Source: Scytonema hofmannii PCC 7110 (GTDB lineage: Bacteria > Cyanobacteriota > Cyanobacteriia > Cyanobacteriales > Nostocaceae). From it: DNA of 64,000 nt. Shown piece by piece: positions 16,758 to 26,094 of the stretch. The DNA is taken from positions 8,149,006 to 8,213,005 of the forward strand of contig NZ_KQ976354.1 of assembly GCF_000346485.2 (NCBI RefSeq), in the 5' to 3' direction. The notes beneath the pieces are model-generated. The model did no database searches, was not told the DNA's origin, and worked only from the letters and a program-made list of their open reading frames with translations. The stretch's first letter is position 1, and every line of letters begins with the position of its first letter. The position numbers and the translations under genes are program-made.

Positions 16758-18385
16758 AGCGTACTATTTATGCAGTGCTATTAGCATTATTTTTAGCGGC
16801 GATTGGACTAGGCGTTTTTATCCACAAGCTAATAGCTTCAGAGGTTCCGCTATTGCCCAATCAAAGCTTTAACAGTTGGTATGTTGAGGCGAAGCTATCT
16901 CTAGATTCACAACCATTACCGCTTTCAGTAGAAGAAGATTTACCTGCCACAATTGAATTTTATCTTCCTCAAGACTCTCAACGTTATGAAATTGTTAAAG
17001 AAGATTTTATCAATAAAGGATTTGAGCGCCAAGTCGAGAATTTAAATAAATCGGGAAACCGGGTGGCAGTATTTACCAAGCAGAATGTGACTGACAGCAA
17101 GGGACTTCTTTTTTATCGAGCTATTATTCAGAGAAAATCTGGCGTGACACCGGGAAAAGAGAAAGTGCCGATTTCAGGACGGCGATTGGTTGATAAGCAG
17201 CTTGTGAGGTTTGGTGAAAATACCGAAAGATCTCAAGATAATTTGGCGGAAAATCTGCCAACTGCCGAGATTAATTCTCTCTTAAAAGAGGCTAAATCTC
17301 GGTCAAGCGACCCTTTCACCCTCGCCAAACAAATTTATCAACTGGCTCTTCGTCAAGATGATATTCGGGTTCAGGCAATCCGCAGAAACTTGAGAAAAGA
17401 AGACTCCACCTCACAATTAGCAGCGTTTTTGTTAAACCAAGCAAAGGTTCCGGCGCGGGTGGGCAATGGTATTTTCTTGAGGAGTGATGAAGTTTATTCA
17501 ACTGATTTTATTAAGTGGTTGGAGATTCAGGAGGGCGATCGCTGGCTAGCCTACGATCCGATTGACCGCAGTTTTAAAGAGCAAGATCGCTATCTGAACT
17601 GGTGGTATGGTTCAGGTCGCGTCTTACAAGCTAAAGGAGCAAGCAATGTCGATTTAGAAGTCGTTGTTCAACCCAATACTGACAATGGACTTACGCGAGC
17701 AGTTTTGCGCGGTAGAAGAGTCACAAATCCCTTCCTAGAATACTCTTTTCTCCGACTGCCTCTTGCAACTCAGCGAGTCCTTCAGGTGCTTGTTCTCATC
17801 CCCATTGGTGCTTTAATTATCTCCATTTTGCACCAAATGGTAGGATTGCAAACTTTTGGTACGTTCACGCCGATATTAATTTCTCTTGCCTTTCGGCAGA
17901 CTGGAATTTTCGTTGGTATTCCGCTATTTGTTTTCGTTGTGATTATCGGACTTTTATTTCGTGGCTACCTGAATCGATTGCAGCTTTTGATCGTACCACG
18001 ACTTGCGGCAATTTTAACTGCAACAGTCTTGCTAATTGGTTTGCTAGCAGTTGTGATGGAAAGCCTCGATCTCAGTTTGGGCTTGTCGGTTTCTTTATTC
18101 CCGATTGTGATTCTTGCCATGACAATTGAGCGAGCATCAATGATGTGGGAAGAAAATGGAGCAACTGAAACGATAATTGCTGGACTTGGTACTGTTTTAG
18201 CAGCCGTTATCGGATATTTCTGTATGATTAATGATTATGTGGAACATTGGGCGTTTGTTTTTCCAGAACTGTTGCTATTGGTTTTAGGGCTAAACATTTT
18301 AGTGGGGCGTTACAACGGCTACAAGTTGATTGAGTATTTCCGATTTTTGTCACTGCAGAGGCAGTTGAATCAAGCAAAGGGATAA
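16754..18385 (+). CDS. Inactive transglutaminase fused to 7TM domain
   Basis: A 543-residue protein. A membrane helix at residues 5-27 anchors a periplasmic region with a transglutaminase-like domain (QIYQLALRQDD, FLLNQAKVPARVGNGIF, WLAYDPIDRSF) that lacks the catalytic Cys of active enzymes. About 200 residues of seven hydrophobic helices follow (VLQVLVLIPIGALIISIL, then LISLAFRQTGIFVGIPLF). This matches the Transglut_i_TM / 7TM_transglut pair known to occur with ATP-grasp ligases. The ATG at 16754 overlaps the preceding stop; six bases separate it from the ATP-grasp gene. Confidence 0.85.
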   Translation: MKRTIYAVLLALFLAAIGLGVFIHKLIASEVPLLPNQSFNSWYVEAKLSLDSQPLPLSVEEDLPATIEFYLPQDSQRYEIVKEDFINKGFERQVENLNKSGNRVAVFTKQNVTDSKGLLFYRAIIQRKSGVTPGKEKVPISGRRLVDKQLVRFGENTERSQDNLAENLPTAEINSLLKEAKSRSSDPFTLAKQIYQLALRQDDIRVQAIRRNLRKEDSTSQLAAFLLNQAKVPARVGNGIFLRSDEVYSTDFIKWLEIQEGDRWLAYDPIDRSFKEQDRYLNWWYGSGRVLQAKGASNVDLEVVVQPNTDNGLTRAVLRGRRVTNPFLEYSFLRLPLATQRVLQVLVLIPIGALIISILHQMVGLQTFGTFTPILISLAFRQTGIFVGIPLFVFVVIIGLLFRGYLNRLQLLIVPRLAAILTATVLLIGLLAVVMESLDLSLGLSVSLFPIVILAMTIERASMMWEENGATETIIAGLGTVLAAVIGYFCMINDYVEHWAFVFPELLLLVLGLNILVGRYNGYKLIEYFRFLSLQRQLNQAKG

Positions 18386-18391
18386 AGCTGT

Positions 18392-19369
18392 ATGTTTCCA
18401 ATTTTACTTCGGCATCATAGCATTTTAGGAATCAACGCTCGCAACTTGGACTATTTGTTCCCCACCAATCCGCGCCACCTCTACCGTCTGGCAGATAGTA
18501 AACTAGAGACGAAAAAAATTGCTCAAAGCATTGGTGTGGCTACCCCAGAGTCCTACGGCGTGATTAGTTTACAGAATGAGGTGAAGAAGTTATCAAACAT
18601 TGTTGGAAGACACAAATCCTTTGTAGTGAAACCTGCTAGGGGTAGCGGTGGGGATGGTATTGTAGTGATTCAAGACGTGACCGATGAGGGCTATCGCAAA
18701 GCCAGTGGTTCAATTTTGAAATCGGAAGACTTACAATATCACATTTACAATATCCTTGGTGGTATGTTTTCGCTGGGAGGCCAAACAGATGTCGCGATTA
18801 TTGAATATGCGGTGCAGTTCGATCCGGTCTTCGATAAAATTGCTTACCAAGGTGTACCCGATATTCGAGTGATTGTGTATCGAGGTGTACCAGCGATGGC
18901 AATGTTGCGTCTCCCTACGCGGGCTTCTGACGGTAAGGCAAATCTACATAGAGGTGGTGTTGGTGTCGGTATCGATCTTGCTACTGGTAGGACATTGGCT
19001 GGTATCCAGAACAACCGCTACATTGATAATCACCCTGAAACAGGACATCCCTTGCGCGATCGCCAAATTCCTCACTGGCAATCTATTTTAGATATGGCTG
19101 CCAACTTAGGTGATAAAACAGAGTTTGGCTACCTCGGTGTTGACATTGTTTTAGATCGTGAAAAAGGTCCTTTACTACTGGAAATCAACGCTCGTCCCGG
19201 TCTTTCGATTCAAATTGCTAATCGAGAAGGGCTGATTGGACGACTTGAAGCGATTGATTCTACTTTACCAAAACTTTCAGAAGTGCAAGAAAAAATTGCG
19301 TTTGCCCAAGAAAAATTTGCAGTAGAAACGCCTTTACTTAGCAACGATCTAAGCATCCCGTCTAGTTGA
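18392..19369 (+). CDS. ATP-grasp, RimK-like alpha-L-glutamate ligase homolog
   Basis: A 325-residue ATP-grasp enzyme. NPRHLYRLADSKLETKKIAQSIGVATPESYGV starts the pre-ATP-grasp part. FVVKPARGSGGDGIVVI is the phosphate-binding loop, and GYLGVDIVLDREKGPLLLEINARPGLSIQIAN carries the Mg-binding Glu and Asn. Such enzymes join an amino acid to a carboxylate. In this operon type the ligase is cytoplasmic and partnered with a 7TM protein and a retropepsin, which together are proposed to build and trim a peptide-modified envelope component; the substrate is unknown. Confidence 0.88.
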   Translation: MFPILLRHHSILGINARNLDYLFPTNPRHLYRLADSKLETKKIAQSIGVATPESYGVISLQNEVKKLSNIVGRHKSFVVKPARGSGGDGIVVIQDVTDEGYRKASGSILKSEDLQYHIYNILGGMFSLGGQTDVAIIEYAVQFDPVFDKIAYQGVPDIRVIVYRGVPAMAMLRLPTRASDGKANLHRGGVGVGIDLATGRTLAGIQNNRYIDNHPETGHPLRDRQIPHWQSILDMAANLGDKTEFGYLGVDIVLDREKGPLLLEINARPGLSIQIANREGLIGRLEAIDSTLPKLSEVQEKIAFAQEKFAVETPLLSNDLSIPSS

Positions 19370-19445
19370 AAGGAAAAAAATCAAACAAGTCTCAAGAGCA
19401 AGCTGCGTAGTTTTTTTGATCGTAGGACTGTTTGGCTCAGTTTGC

Positions 19446-19481
19446 TGTGGGTTCATGTGCTTATATTTACATGAACCCACA
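19446..19481 (+). terminator. Strong hairpin downstream of the ATP-grasp operon
   Basis: Arms tgtgggttcatgt and its complement (13 bp) around a ten-base AT-rich loop, 77 bases after the ATP-grasp stop. There is only a weak T run after it (gacttttct), so this is a likely, but not classical, terminator. Confidence 0.6.
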
Positions 19482-19804
19482 GACTTTTCTGCCTAGTAGT
19501 CAAAATTATGTTATGGTTAAGCAATAGTTAATTATTAGTTATCAGGTATACCACGGCGATTGGTAAATCCCAACACTGTTTAACTCAGATTTATCTCCCG
19601 ATTAACCTGTCCAGACAAGATGTTTGGAGCTTGCGAACGCCTGAAATTTTTATAAACAACTCTTAACCGAACCATATTGTCTCGGGTAAACGCAAGCGCC
19701 TACTGCTCAAGCTCAGGAAGTGTGCAGTAGCAGAGCGTCTTTAGCCCATGATTTTTTGCGGGTTTTCGTCCCTTACTAGGTAGCAAGTTTAAGGAGGCTT
19801 TTCA
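19482..19804. other. Possible structured leader of the downstream membrane protein
   Basis: Bases 19700-19730 can pair (ctactgc with gcagtag) and the surrounding GC-rich stretch differs from the AT-rich flanks. The segment ends with 'aaggagg' just before 19805. I do not recognise a known riboswitch class. Confidence 0.3.
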
Positions 19805-20476
19805 GTGAAATTTCATCTCAGCACTCGGTCAAGTAGACTTTTGTGCTTATTTTTAACCATGGATCTTACTTTCATTGCTCTTCACATTATTTATACTTAT
19901 ACTGGCTTAATTTCAAATTCTTCTTTTTCAATCGAAAAAGACCGAGGATATGCAGAGATCTTTCAATACTTTAAAGAATATGGGAGTGTTTTTTTATTAA
20001 GCTTATTAGCATTACGCAAGCGTTCTTTTCTCTATCTAATCTGGTCTTTGCTGTTCTTTTACCTGTTGCTTGATGATTTGCTTCAGATTCACGAAAAGTT
20101 AGGCAGTTTTATAAGTTATAAACTCAATTTATCTAGCTGGTTAAACTTACGTCCACAAGACTTTGGGGAACTTATCGTATCTATTTTAGTTAGTTTGTTC
20201 TTTCTGATTTTGATCGGTATTACTTATTATTTCAGCGATCGCTTTTCCAGAAAAACATCCAAATATCTAATTATGGCGATGTTTGCTCTCGCGTTCTTCG
20301 GGATTGTAGTAGATATGGTTCACGTCGCGGTCAAGAATCCCTTATTGTATACTTTACTTGGTATTATAGAAGATGGTGGTGAGCAAGTGGTCATGAGTGG
20401 CATTGTTTGTTTCATCTTCTCACTGCCTGAGTGTTTGTCACAAACTATTAGGAAAAACAACAGGTCTGTAAAATAG
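19805..20476 (+). CDS. Polytopic membrane protein, unrecognised
   Basis: A 223-residue protein with about six hydrophobic helices. Notable polar motifs are FYLLLDDLLQIHEKLG between helices and FGIVVDMVHVAVKNP followed by GIIEDGGEQVVMS; the acidic and His residues inside or beside helices hint at metal or proton binding. The start is GTG, preceded by 'taaggagg', which makes it convincing. I do not recognise the family. The preceding terminator-like hairpin suggests an independent unit. Confidence 0.65.
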   Translation: MKFHLSTRSSRLLCLFLTMDLTFIALHIIYTYTGLISNSSFSIEKDRGYAEIFQYFKEYGSVFLLSLLALRKRSFLYLIWSLLFFYLLLDDLLQIHEKLGSFISYKLNLSSWLNLRPQDFGELIVSILVSLFFLILIGITYYFSDRFSRKTSKYLIMAMFALAFFGIVVDMVHVAVKNPLLYTLLGIIEDGGEQVVMSGIVCFIFSLPECLSQTIRKNNRSVK

Positions 20477-20508
20477 TCAAGACGCAAAATTGTGCGTCCC
20501 TACAATAT

Positions 20509-22218
20509 TTAGAACCTAAAGGTAGTACGAAAGGTTCCTACATAAATCGTGTCATTGTTTCGATTGTGTTCTGGATTGGTAACTATTAATAAGCCTGGAG
20601 TAATGGCAATATTATCAGTTGCTTGAAAACGGTAAAAAAATTCTAGGTGTAAAGAGGTATCTTTATCGGTGTAGTTTGTTCCCCAATCATTACTAGTAAC
20701 CTTTGGTGGTTGTCCAATGACAATGCCAGCTAAACTATCCTCTTTACCTAAATCAGAAAAAGCTAGTGTTACGGCATAGTGGAAAATAGTTGCTTCTGGT
20801 TTACCTAACAGGTCAGTCGCTTTTGCTTCCGTAAGACCAACCCAGCCAGCTATGGTAAAATCAGAACTTACTTGAATACTTGTTTCTATCCCATAAGAAT
20901 TGGTTATTATATAATTGCTTTCATCATCAAAAGGGTCATTGGCCAACTCGCTTCCTGTACTTGTATCAAGGTTGTTGTACGAACGTAAGTAAGTTAAGCC
21001 AATTTTGACGCGATTGATTGGCTCCAAAATTAATTGGGCAATAGCAGCATATTTGTCATCATCTTGTAGGTAAGCTAATATCAGTTGAATATCGTCATCG
21101 GATTCTAAAGCTAATTGGACAACAACACCATCAGTCTCTTCATCAAGTACTGATTCAGAATCATCATCAAGCTCCTCAGCATTATCATCTCCAAAACCCA
21201 AGCTCAAACTCGCTGCATTGCTAAATTCATACTTAAGACGCACTACAGCACCAAAGTCTTGTCGGTAAAGTGGACTATACCTGCCGAAACGGGAAATTGC
21301 CCCCCGACCACTACTACTAAAGGAACTGGTGTTAGCGACTCGTCGGATGTCTGTACTATCTGTAGTAATGTACAACTTTGCTGCTTCACTCAGAGAAAAG
21401 CGGTATTCCAGCTGGTTAATGTCAAATTTGTTGTTACTATCGCCTTCAAATCCTAAACGTGCCATTTCCGTACCTGTAGCATCATCAAACCCAGGAGTGT
21501 TTTCAGCTTCTAAACGCACGAACAGGCGATCCCTCCCTGTAAAGCTCATATCAAAGTTTAGCCACACGCGATCGCTCAAAATTAGATTTTCATCCACTTT
21601 CTCGTCATCATCGTCAGCTTTTTCATTACCCCTAGCACCACTGAGGGCAAAGATCACTTCTCCTGTAAGCTTCGCAGTAGGTGAAAACCGCTGTGCAGCC
21701 AATTGGCTCGTCTTTACTTCTAAATTGTCTGCTCGTCTTTGCCAAGTTGCTAACTCTGTCCTAAATTCTGACTGCAACCGTTGTATCATACATACGTCTT
21801 TTTGGCGTACTAAATTGGCATTTTTTTTGGCAGTTAATTCATTGAGGCGATCGACAGCAGCCTTTAAAAGGGCAGCAAATTCGTATCGAGCTATGCTTTG
21901 ATTACCCCAAAAGAGATTATCAAAGTCATTGACAACGACTCCGTAACGCTTGATGAGAGACTTGAGCGCTTGAAAGCTCCAATCAGTGTTTTTGATATCT
22001 GACAACTGAGAAACAGAAGTGACCTGAGTGAGAGTGTTGGGGATGTAACAATCGTTGTTTTCTAAGTATGGGGTACTCTGTCCCATTACTATAGCACTCT
22101 CGTTCTTACCCATTGTAGATCTAGAAAAATCAGCACCAAGAGTACTGTTTGTTAGCACTAAAATAATGCCCAGTGTAGTAGAACCCACATACAGAGCATT
22201 CTGAATAACTTTTGACAT
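20509..22218 (-). CDS. SLH-OprB type porin (iron uptake porin family)
   Basis: A 569-residue outer-membrane porin. A signal peptide (residues 1-28) is followed by one SLH domain (VTSVSQLSDIKNTDWSFQALKSL to ARYEFAALLKAAVDRL), a short coiled coil (LQSEFRTELATWQRRADNLEVKTSQLA), and a beta-barrel region of the OprB/carbohydrate-porin fold ending in F (FRTTFRF). This is the main porin architecture of cyanobacteria; members are annotated as iron uptake porins and pass small solutes and inorganic ions. The length is normal and the gene looks intact. Confidence 0.9.
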   Translation of the reverse strand: MSKVIQNALYVGSTTLGIILVLTNSTLGADFSRSTMGKNESAIVMGQSTPYLENNDCYIPNTLTQVTSVSQLSDIKNTDWSFQALKSLIKRYGVVVNDFDNLFWGNQSIARYEFAALLKAAVDRLNELTAKKNANLVRQKDVCMIQRLQSEFRTELATWQRRADNLEVKTSQLAAQRFSPTAKLTGEVIFALSGARGNEKADDDDEKVDENLILSDRVWLNFDMSFTGRDRLFVRLEAENTPGFDDATGTEMARLGFEGDSNNKFDINQLEYRFSLSEAAKLYITTDSTDIRRVANTSSFSSSGRGAISRFGRYSPLYRQDFGAVVRLKYEFSNAASLSLGFGDDNAEELDDDSESVLDEETDGVVVQLALESDDDIQLILAYLQDDDKYAAIAQLILEPINRVKIGLTYLRSYNNLDTSTGSELANDPFDDESNYIITNSYGIETSIQVSSDFTIAGWVGLTEAKATDLLGKPEATIFHYAVTLAFSDLGKEDSLAGIVIGQPPKVTSNDWGTNYTDKDTSLHLEFFYRFQATDNIAITPGLLIVTNPEHNRNNDTIYVGTFRTTFRF

Positions 22219-22450
22219 TATGTAATGATTAAGTATAAACCATTGCCATCTGACGACAATGATTGAGCATTAACTTGCCAAGAGAAGCTTTGATGCCTAC
22301 ACAGCTATCAAAGACAATAAAATACACTATTTTTACTAAAAAATCAATCATTTCTGTTTATCGTTTTAATAAAAAAACAAAATTGATTTTATTTATAATA
22401 GTTTTTAGACTGGAATTAATTAGAAAAACTGATTTAACAAAAAAAACAAC

Positions 22451-22723
22451 ATGAGCAAGATACTCACTCCAAGAAGTGCTGACGAGCAACTAGTGACTTC
22501 AAACAAGTTAAAAAAAGATAAAACTCATCCTTCCTGCATGGAGCTTGTCATCAAACACATACGTTCTAGATCGTATACAAGTGCCTTATTAGTTAAAGAT
22601 ATAAATTTGTATGGTTCGGCTGCTATTAGCAGATGTTTAAAAAAGCTAAAAGATGAAGAGTTGATAGATCGTATATGGGACCAGAGAAAAATGTGCTTTG
22701 TTTATTTCAATCTCAAGCTTTAA
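22451..22723 (+). CDS. Small winged-helix-like protein
   Basis: A 90-residue basic protein with MELVIKHIRSRSYTSALLVKDINLYGSAAISRCLKKLKDEELIDRI, a pattern of helix, turn, recognition helix and wing resembling winged-helix DNA-binding domains. I cannot assign a family. The upstream frame 22263-22454 is AT-rich and lacks a convincing start, so it is not called. The gene is followed after 124 bases by a hydrogenase maturation protease. Confidence 0.5.
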   Translation: MSKILTPRSADEQLVTSNKLKKDKTHPSCMELVIKHIRSRSYTSALLVKDINLYGSAAISRCLKKLKDEELIDRIWDQRKMCFVYFNLKL

Positions 22724-22847
22724 TAATGCTCTAGTAAAAGTCAGGGTGTCCTTAGATAAATAATGTAGCTATCATGTATCGTTGGTAATGCCGACCCACT
22801 TCATGGCAGGCGATCGCAGAAACCAAATGCTAGTTTAGTATTGTTTA

Positions 22848-23315
22848 ATGTATACCATTATCGGTTGCGGAAATATTAATCGTAGTGATGATGCTGTAGG
22901 CGTAATCATTGCCCAAAAGCTACAGCAATATCTTGCCCAACATCCCCATCCTCAAGTGAGAGTTTATGATTGCGGTACAGCAGGAATGGAAGTGATGTTT
23001 CAAGCAAGAGGTAGCAAAAAATTAATGATTCTTGATGCTAGCTCAACGGGTTCAGAACCGGGTGCGATTTTTAAAGTTCCAGGAAAAGAACTCGAAGCGC
23101 TACCAGAACCCAGCTATAACTTACATGATTTTCGTTGGGACAATGCGTTGGCTGCGGGTAGGAAAATTTTCAAAGAAGACTTTCCCGAAGAAGTCACAGT
23201 TTATTTAATAGAAGCAGAAAATCTTGATTTTGGTTTTGAGTTAAGTTCAGTAGTCAAATCTTCTGCTGAGGTCGTTTTTCAAGAAATTATTTCTATGATT
23301 AGACAATTGCAGTAA
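22848..23315 (+). CDS. hupW: Hydrogenase maturation protease (HupW-like)
   Basis: A 155-residue protease that removes the C-terminal peptide of the NiFe-hydrogenase large subunit after nickel insertion. IIGCGNINRSDDAVGVIIAQKL has the conserved Asp that probes the nickel site; VYDCGTAGMEVMFQARG and LMILDASSTGSEPGAIF carry the other signatures. It is closer in my recollection to cyanobacterial HupW (uptake hydrogenase) than to HoxW. The uptake hydrogenase recycles H2 made by nitrogenase, consistent with the nif genes nearby. No hupSL is in the window. Confidence 0.82.
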   Translation: MYTIIGCGNINRSDDAVGVIIAQKLQQYLAQHPHPQVRVYDCGTAGMEVMFQARGSKKLMILDASSTGSEPGAIFKVPGKELEALPEPSYNLHDFRWDNALAAGRKIFKEDFPEEVTVYLIEAENLDFGFELSSVVKSSAEVVFQEIISMIRQLQ

Positions 23316-23490
23316 AAAATTTGTAGTACGCATCACACACGAAATCCTTGCTTAAGATAGATGCTAAGTTTTTTGTTAAAGAGCTATATCAAGCTATGTA
23401 AAGGTTTTAATGCAAGAATTCTCTTTCTTGAGAATATCAGGTCTATTAGTGCATTTTTTACCACTATCCTTTTTAAGTAACTTAGAATTT

Positions 23491-25140
23491 ATGTATAAAA
23501 AAATGCATTGGACAATAAGAAGTGCTAGCCTAATTGCGCTAGGAGTGGCAACTGTAGCCGTGGCTCCCAAATTGATTTCTGCTCCAGTTTCAGCCCAGGT
23601 AAGTGCTCCAACTGTAGCTCAGAACACTAACTTCCCTGATGTTAGCTCGAATTACTGGGCGCAACCGTTTATTCAAGCTCTAGCAGCAAGAGATATTATT
23701 GTTGGCTTTCCCGATGGTACTTACAGACCCGATCAGCCCGTCACTCGTGCTGAATTCGCGGCGATGATTCAAAAAGCTTTCAACCAGAACCAAGTTCGGC
23801 AGTTAGCCCAGGGCGGGTTTAGGGACGTTCGTTCTGGTTACTGGGCAGCTTCTGCAATCCAGGAAGCATATGAAACTGGATTTATGTCAGGCTACCCAGG
23901 AAACTTGTTTTTGCCAAATGAGCGAATTCCTAAAGTACAGGCAATTGTTTCCCTATCAAGTGGTCTGAATTTGACGGCAAGCAGTACTTCAACAGAGCAG
24001 GTTCTCACAACTTACTATACAGATGCCAGTGCTATTCCAAGTTATGCCGTGAATAGTGTGGTAAGTGCGACACAAGCTAATCTTGTAGTCAACTATCCAA
24101 ATGTCAATGTGCTCAATCCCCTTGCAGCCCTAACTCGTGCGGAAGCCGCAGCACATTTATATCAAGCTTTGGTTAGATTGGGACAGTTACAAGCCATTCC
24201 TGGCAATGTGGCAGCTGCTAGTTATATTGTGGGTAGAACGGCTGGTGATAGTACACAAACCAACCAAGATATTGTATCTCTTGCTGGAGCGAGTGGTTCC
24301 TTTACAACCTTGACTTCTTTACTGAAAGCAGCGGGTCTAGCTGATACTTTACAACAACAAGGTCCTTACACTGTTTTTGCTCCAACAGATGAAGCATTTG
24401 CTGCTGTGCCTCAAGCAACTTTACAGCAGTTACAACAGCCAGAAAACAGAGAAACACTGATCAAAATTTTGAGATATCACGTGGTCCCTGGTGCGATCGC
24501 AACCAGTGAACTCAAGACTGGAAATCTCGAAACGGCTGAAGGTCAACCCCTAAATCTCAAAGTTAATACAACTACCAATCAAGTCATAGTAAATAACGCG
24601 AGTGTCATTCAGTCGGGCGTCCAAGCAAGCAACGGTGTTATTTATCCTATCAACCAAGTTCTCATTCCATCTGGTGTGAGTCTAAATCAAAAGCCACGGA
24701 ACGGAGGAGACGGTATTACACCAGGTAGAGCAACTCGTGGTGTCTCTAGCTACATTGGAGTTGGTGGCAATATTGGTTTGGGTGGTGATTCAGCACTTGC
24801 TGAAGGTAACTTTGCGGTTATCAGTAAAATTGGGCTGACACGATACATATCTGTGAGACCATCAGCAATTATTGGAGATGATACTGTTGTTCTAGTTCCT
24901 ATTTCCTTCGACTTTGCCCAAAGATCCACAGACGCCTTTGAAAACACCTTTGGTATAGCACCTTACATAGGAGCTGGTGTTGCTATTGAAACTAGCGATG
25001 ACGCTGATGTTGGTTTCCTCCTCTCTGGAGGTGTGGACGTACCTTTAGGTCGTCGATTTACATTAACAGGTGCTGTCAATGCAGCTTTTCTGGATGATAC
25101 TGATGTAGGGCTTGTACTGGGAATTGGTTATAATTTTTAA
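23491..25140 (+). CDS. SLH repeats + fasciclin domain + outer-membrane barrel-like tail
   Basis: A 549-residue secreted protein. The signal peptide ends near VSAQ; ATG 23491 is chosen because it places this signal at the N-terminus. Three SLH units follow (FPDVSSNYWAQPFIQAL, GFRDVRSGYWAASAIQEA, then a diverged third up to about residue 230). A fasciclin domain follows (FTTLTSLLKAAGLADTL, YTVFAPTDEAFAAVP, ILRYHVVPGAI, VIYPINQVLIP). About 140 residues rich in Gly and alternating strands end with GLVLGIGYNF, like a small outer-membrane barrel. SLH would tie the protein to peptidoglycan while the barrel sits in the outer membrane. The combination is unusual. Confidence 0.85.
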   Translation: MYKKMHWTIRSASLIALGVATVAVAPKLISAPVSAQVSAPTVAQNTNFPDVSSNYWAQPFIQALAARDIIVGFPDGTYRPDQPVTRAEFAAMIQKAFNQNQVRQLAQGGFRDVRSGYWAASAIQEAYETGFMSGYPGNLFLPNERIPKVQAIVSLSSGLNLTASSTSTEQVLTTYYTDASAIPSYAVNSVVSATQANLVVNYPNVNVLNPLAALTRAEAAAHLYQALVRLGQLQAIPGNVAAASYIVGRTAGDSTQTNQDIVSLAGASGSFTTLTSLLKAAGLADTLQQQGPYTVFAPTDEAFAAVPQATLQQLQQPENRETLIKILRYHVVPGAIATSELKTGNLETAEGQPLNLKVNTTTNQVIVNNASVIQSGVQASNGVIYPINQVLIPSGVSLNQKPRNGGDGITPGRATRGVSSYIGVGGNIGLGGDSALAEGNFAVISKIGLTRYISVRPSAIIGDDTVVLVPISFDFAQRSTDAFENTFGIAPYIGAGVAIETSDDADVGFLLSGGVDVPLGRRFTLTGAVNAAFLDDTDVGLVLGIGYNF

Positions 25141-25144
25141 TTTG

Positions 25145-25231
25145 GTTAGTCGATAGTGGTTAGTGGTTAATGGTTAGTAGTTAGTGGTTAACAACTATCA
25201 ACTAACAACTATCAACTAACAACTATCAACT
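25145..25231. repeat. Tandem heptamer repeats
   Basis: Copies of 'gtggtta' and 'caactaa' form opposite arms between the convergent genes ending at 25140 and 25232. Confidence 0.8.
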
Positions 25232-25612
25232 CTATGCTCTATTCCGGTAAACTGATAGCTCGTCTACTCTCATTTCAAAAGGCATTCCCTGTCCTTTTGG
25301 CGGGCAAACGCGAATTTTAGCACTGCTAACAACTTTGTATAGTAATTCTGCCATATTTGTTAGCTGTTGCAAAATACGCCAATTTGTGATTTGGTCGGCA
25401 CATTCGATAACTAAAGTCAAACCATTTGTCTGAGAGGTGACATACCACCTACAAGCAGCTAATAAATCTTGGATGTTGCGATCGCATCCTTCATAAAAAT
25501 ATCTGCTAATAGAATATTCTAGTTGCTGTCGTAAAATAATGTCTGCTGATGTTAATTGAACAGGATGTGAATCATCCTCGTGGCAGAAATGCCTTCTCTT
25601 CATCTTCCTCAT
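25232..25612 (-). CDS. Hypothetical soluble protein
   Basis: A 126-residue protein with no membrane segment or signal. Recognisable stretches such as ISRYFYEGCDRNIQDLLAACRWYVTSQTNGLTLVIEC and NWRILQQLTNMAELLYKV suggest an alpha/beta fold. I do not recognise a family. The internal gcgatcgc and codon use are native. Confidence 0.6.
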   Translation of the reverse strand: MRKMKRRHFCHEDDSHPVQLTSADIILRQQLEYSISRYFYEGCDRNIQDLLAACRWYVTSQTNGLTLVIECADQITNWRILQQLTNMAELLYKVVSSAKIRVCPPKGQGMPFEMRVDELSVYRNRA

Positions 25613-25740
25613 TCCTTGATTGTTTCATTTATTGACCAATTACCAACGTGTAGAGAATATCTTTCTTCGTTTCTAGAAAATCGCTAGTTTCGTCATCAAA
25701 GAAAGCGCCAATACCACTACACTGAACTCACCAATCATTG

Positions 25741-26094
25741 CTAATTCTTTTCAAAGCTGAACTGCGGATATTCGAGTTGCTTTTGGGAACTTACCTGCGA
25801 AGCAGTTTCTATATAGCCATCTTCAGTTTCTATATCAAAATAATCAGTTCCGCAGACAAAAGGAACTTTTAGCCTGAGGCGTCTGACCTTTTTTGCTTGG
25901 AACTCACCAGAAATGGCACAAGCTGTAATAAACTCTTTGTTCTCAAAGCTTAAGTCTAAATTGAGAGCGAGTTTATCAAAATCAAAAATAAGTTGGATAT
26001 CTTTGTTGTGAAAGTAACCTGAGGCTGCAATAGCACCCAAATGATGACCGCTATCTAGAATCTGTACCTCACACCTCTGTCTTGATATTTCCAA
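25741..26094 (-). CDS. Hypothetical protein, possibly the 3' half of a frameshifted gene
   Basis: A 117-residue frame starting at a TTG that immediately follows an in-frame TAG. It reads CEVQILDSGHHLGAIAASGYFHNKDIQLIFDFDKLALNLDLSFENKEF, a strand-rich domain of unknown family. It overlaps the upstream frame (26055-26309) by 40 bases in another frame. The poor start and the overlap suggest that the two were one gene. Confidence 0.5.
   Translation of the reverse strand: MEISRQRCEVQILDSGHHLGAIAASGYFHNKDIQLIFDFDKLALNLDLSFENKEFITACAISGEFQAKKVRRLRLKVPFVCGTDYFDIETEDGYIETASQVSSQKQLEYPQFSFEKN

Noticed and set aside
22263..22454. 63-codon frame upstream of the winged-helix-like gene
   Set aside because: AT-rich, Lys/Ile/Phe-biased translation without ribosome binding site or recognisable domain.
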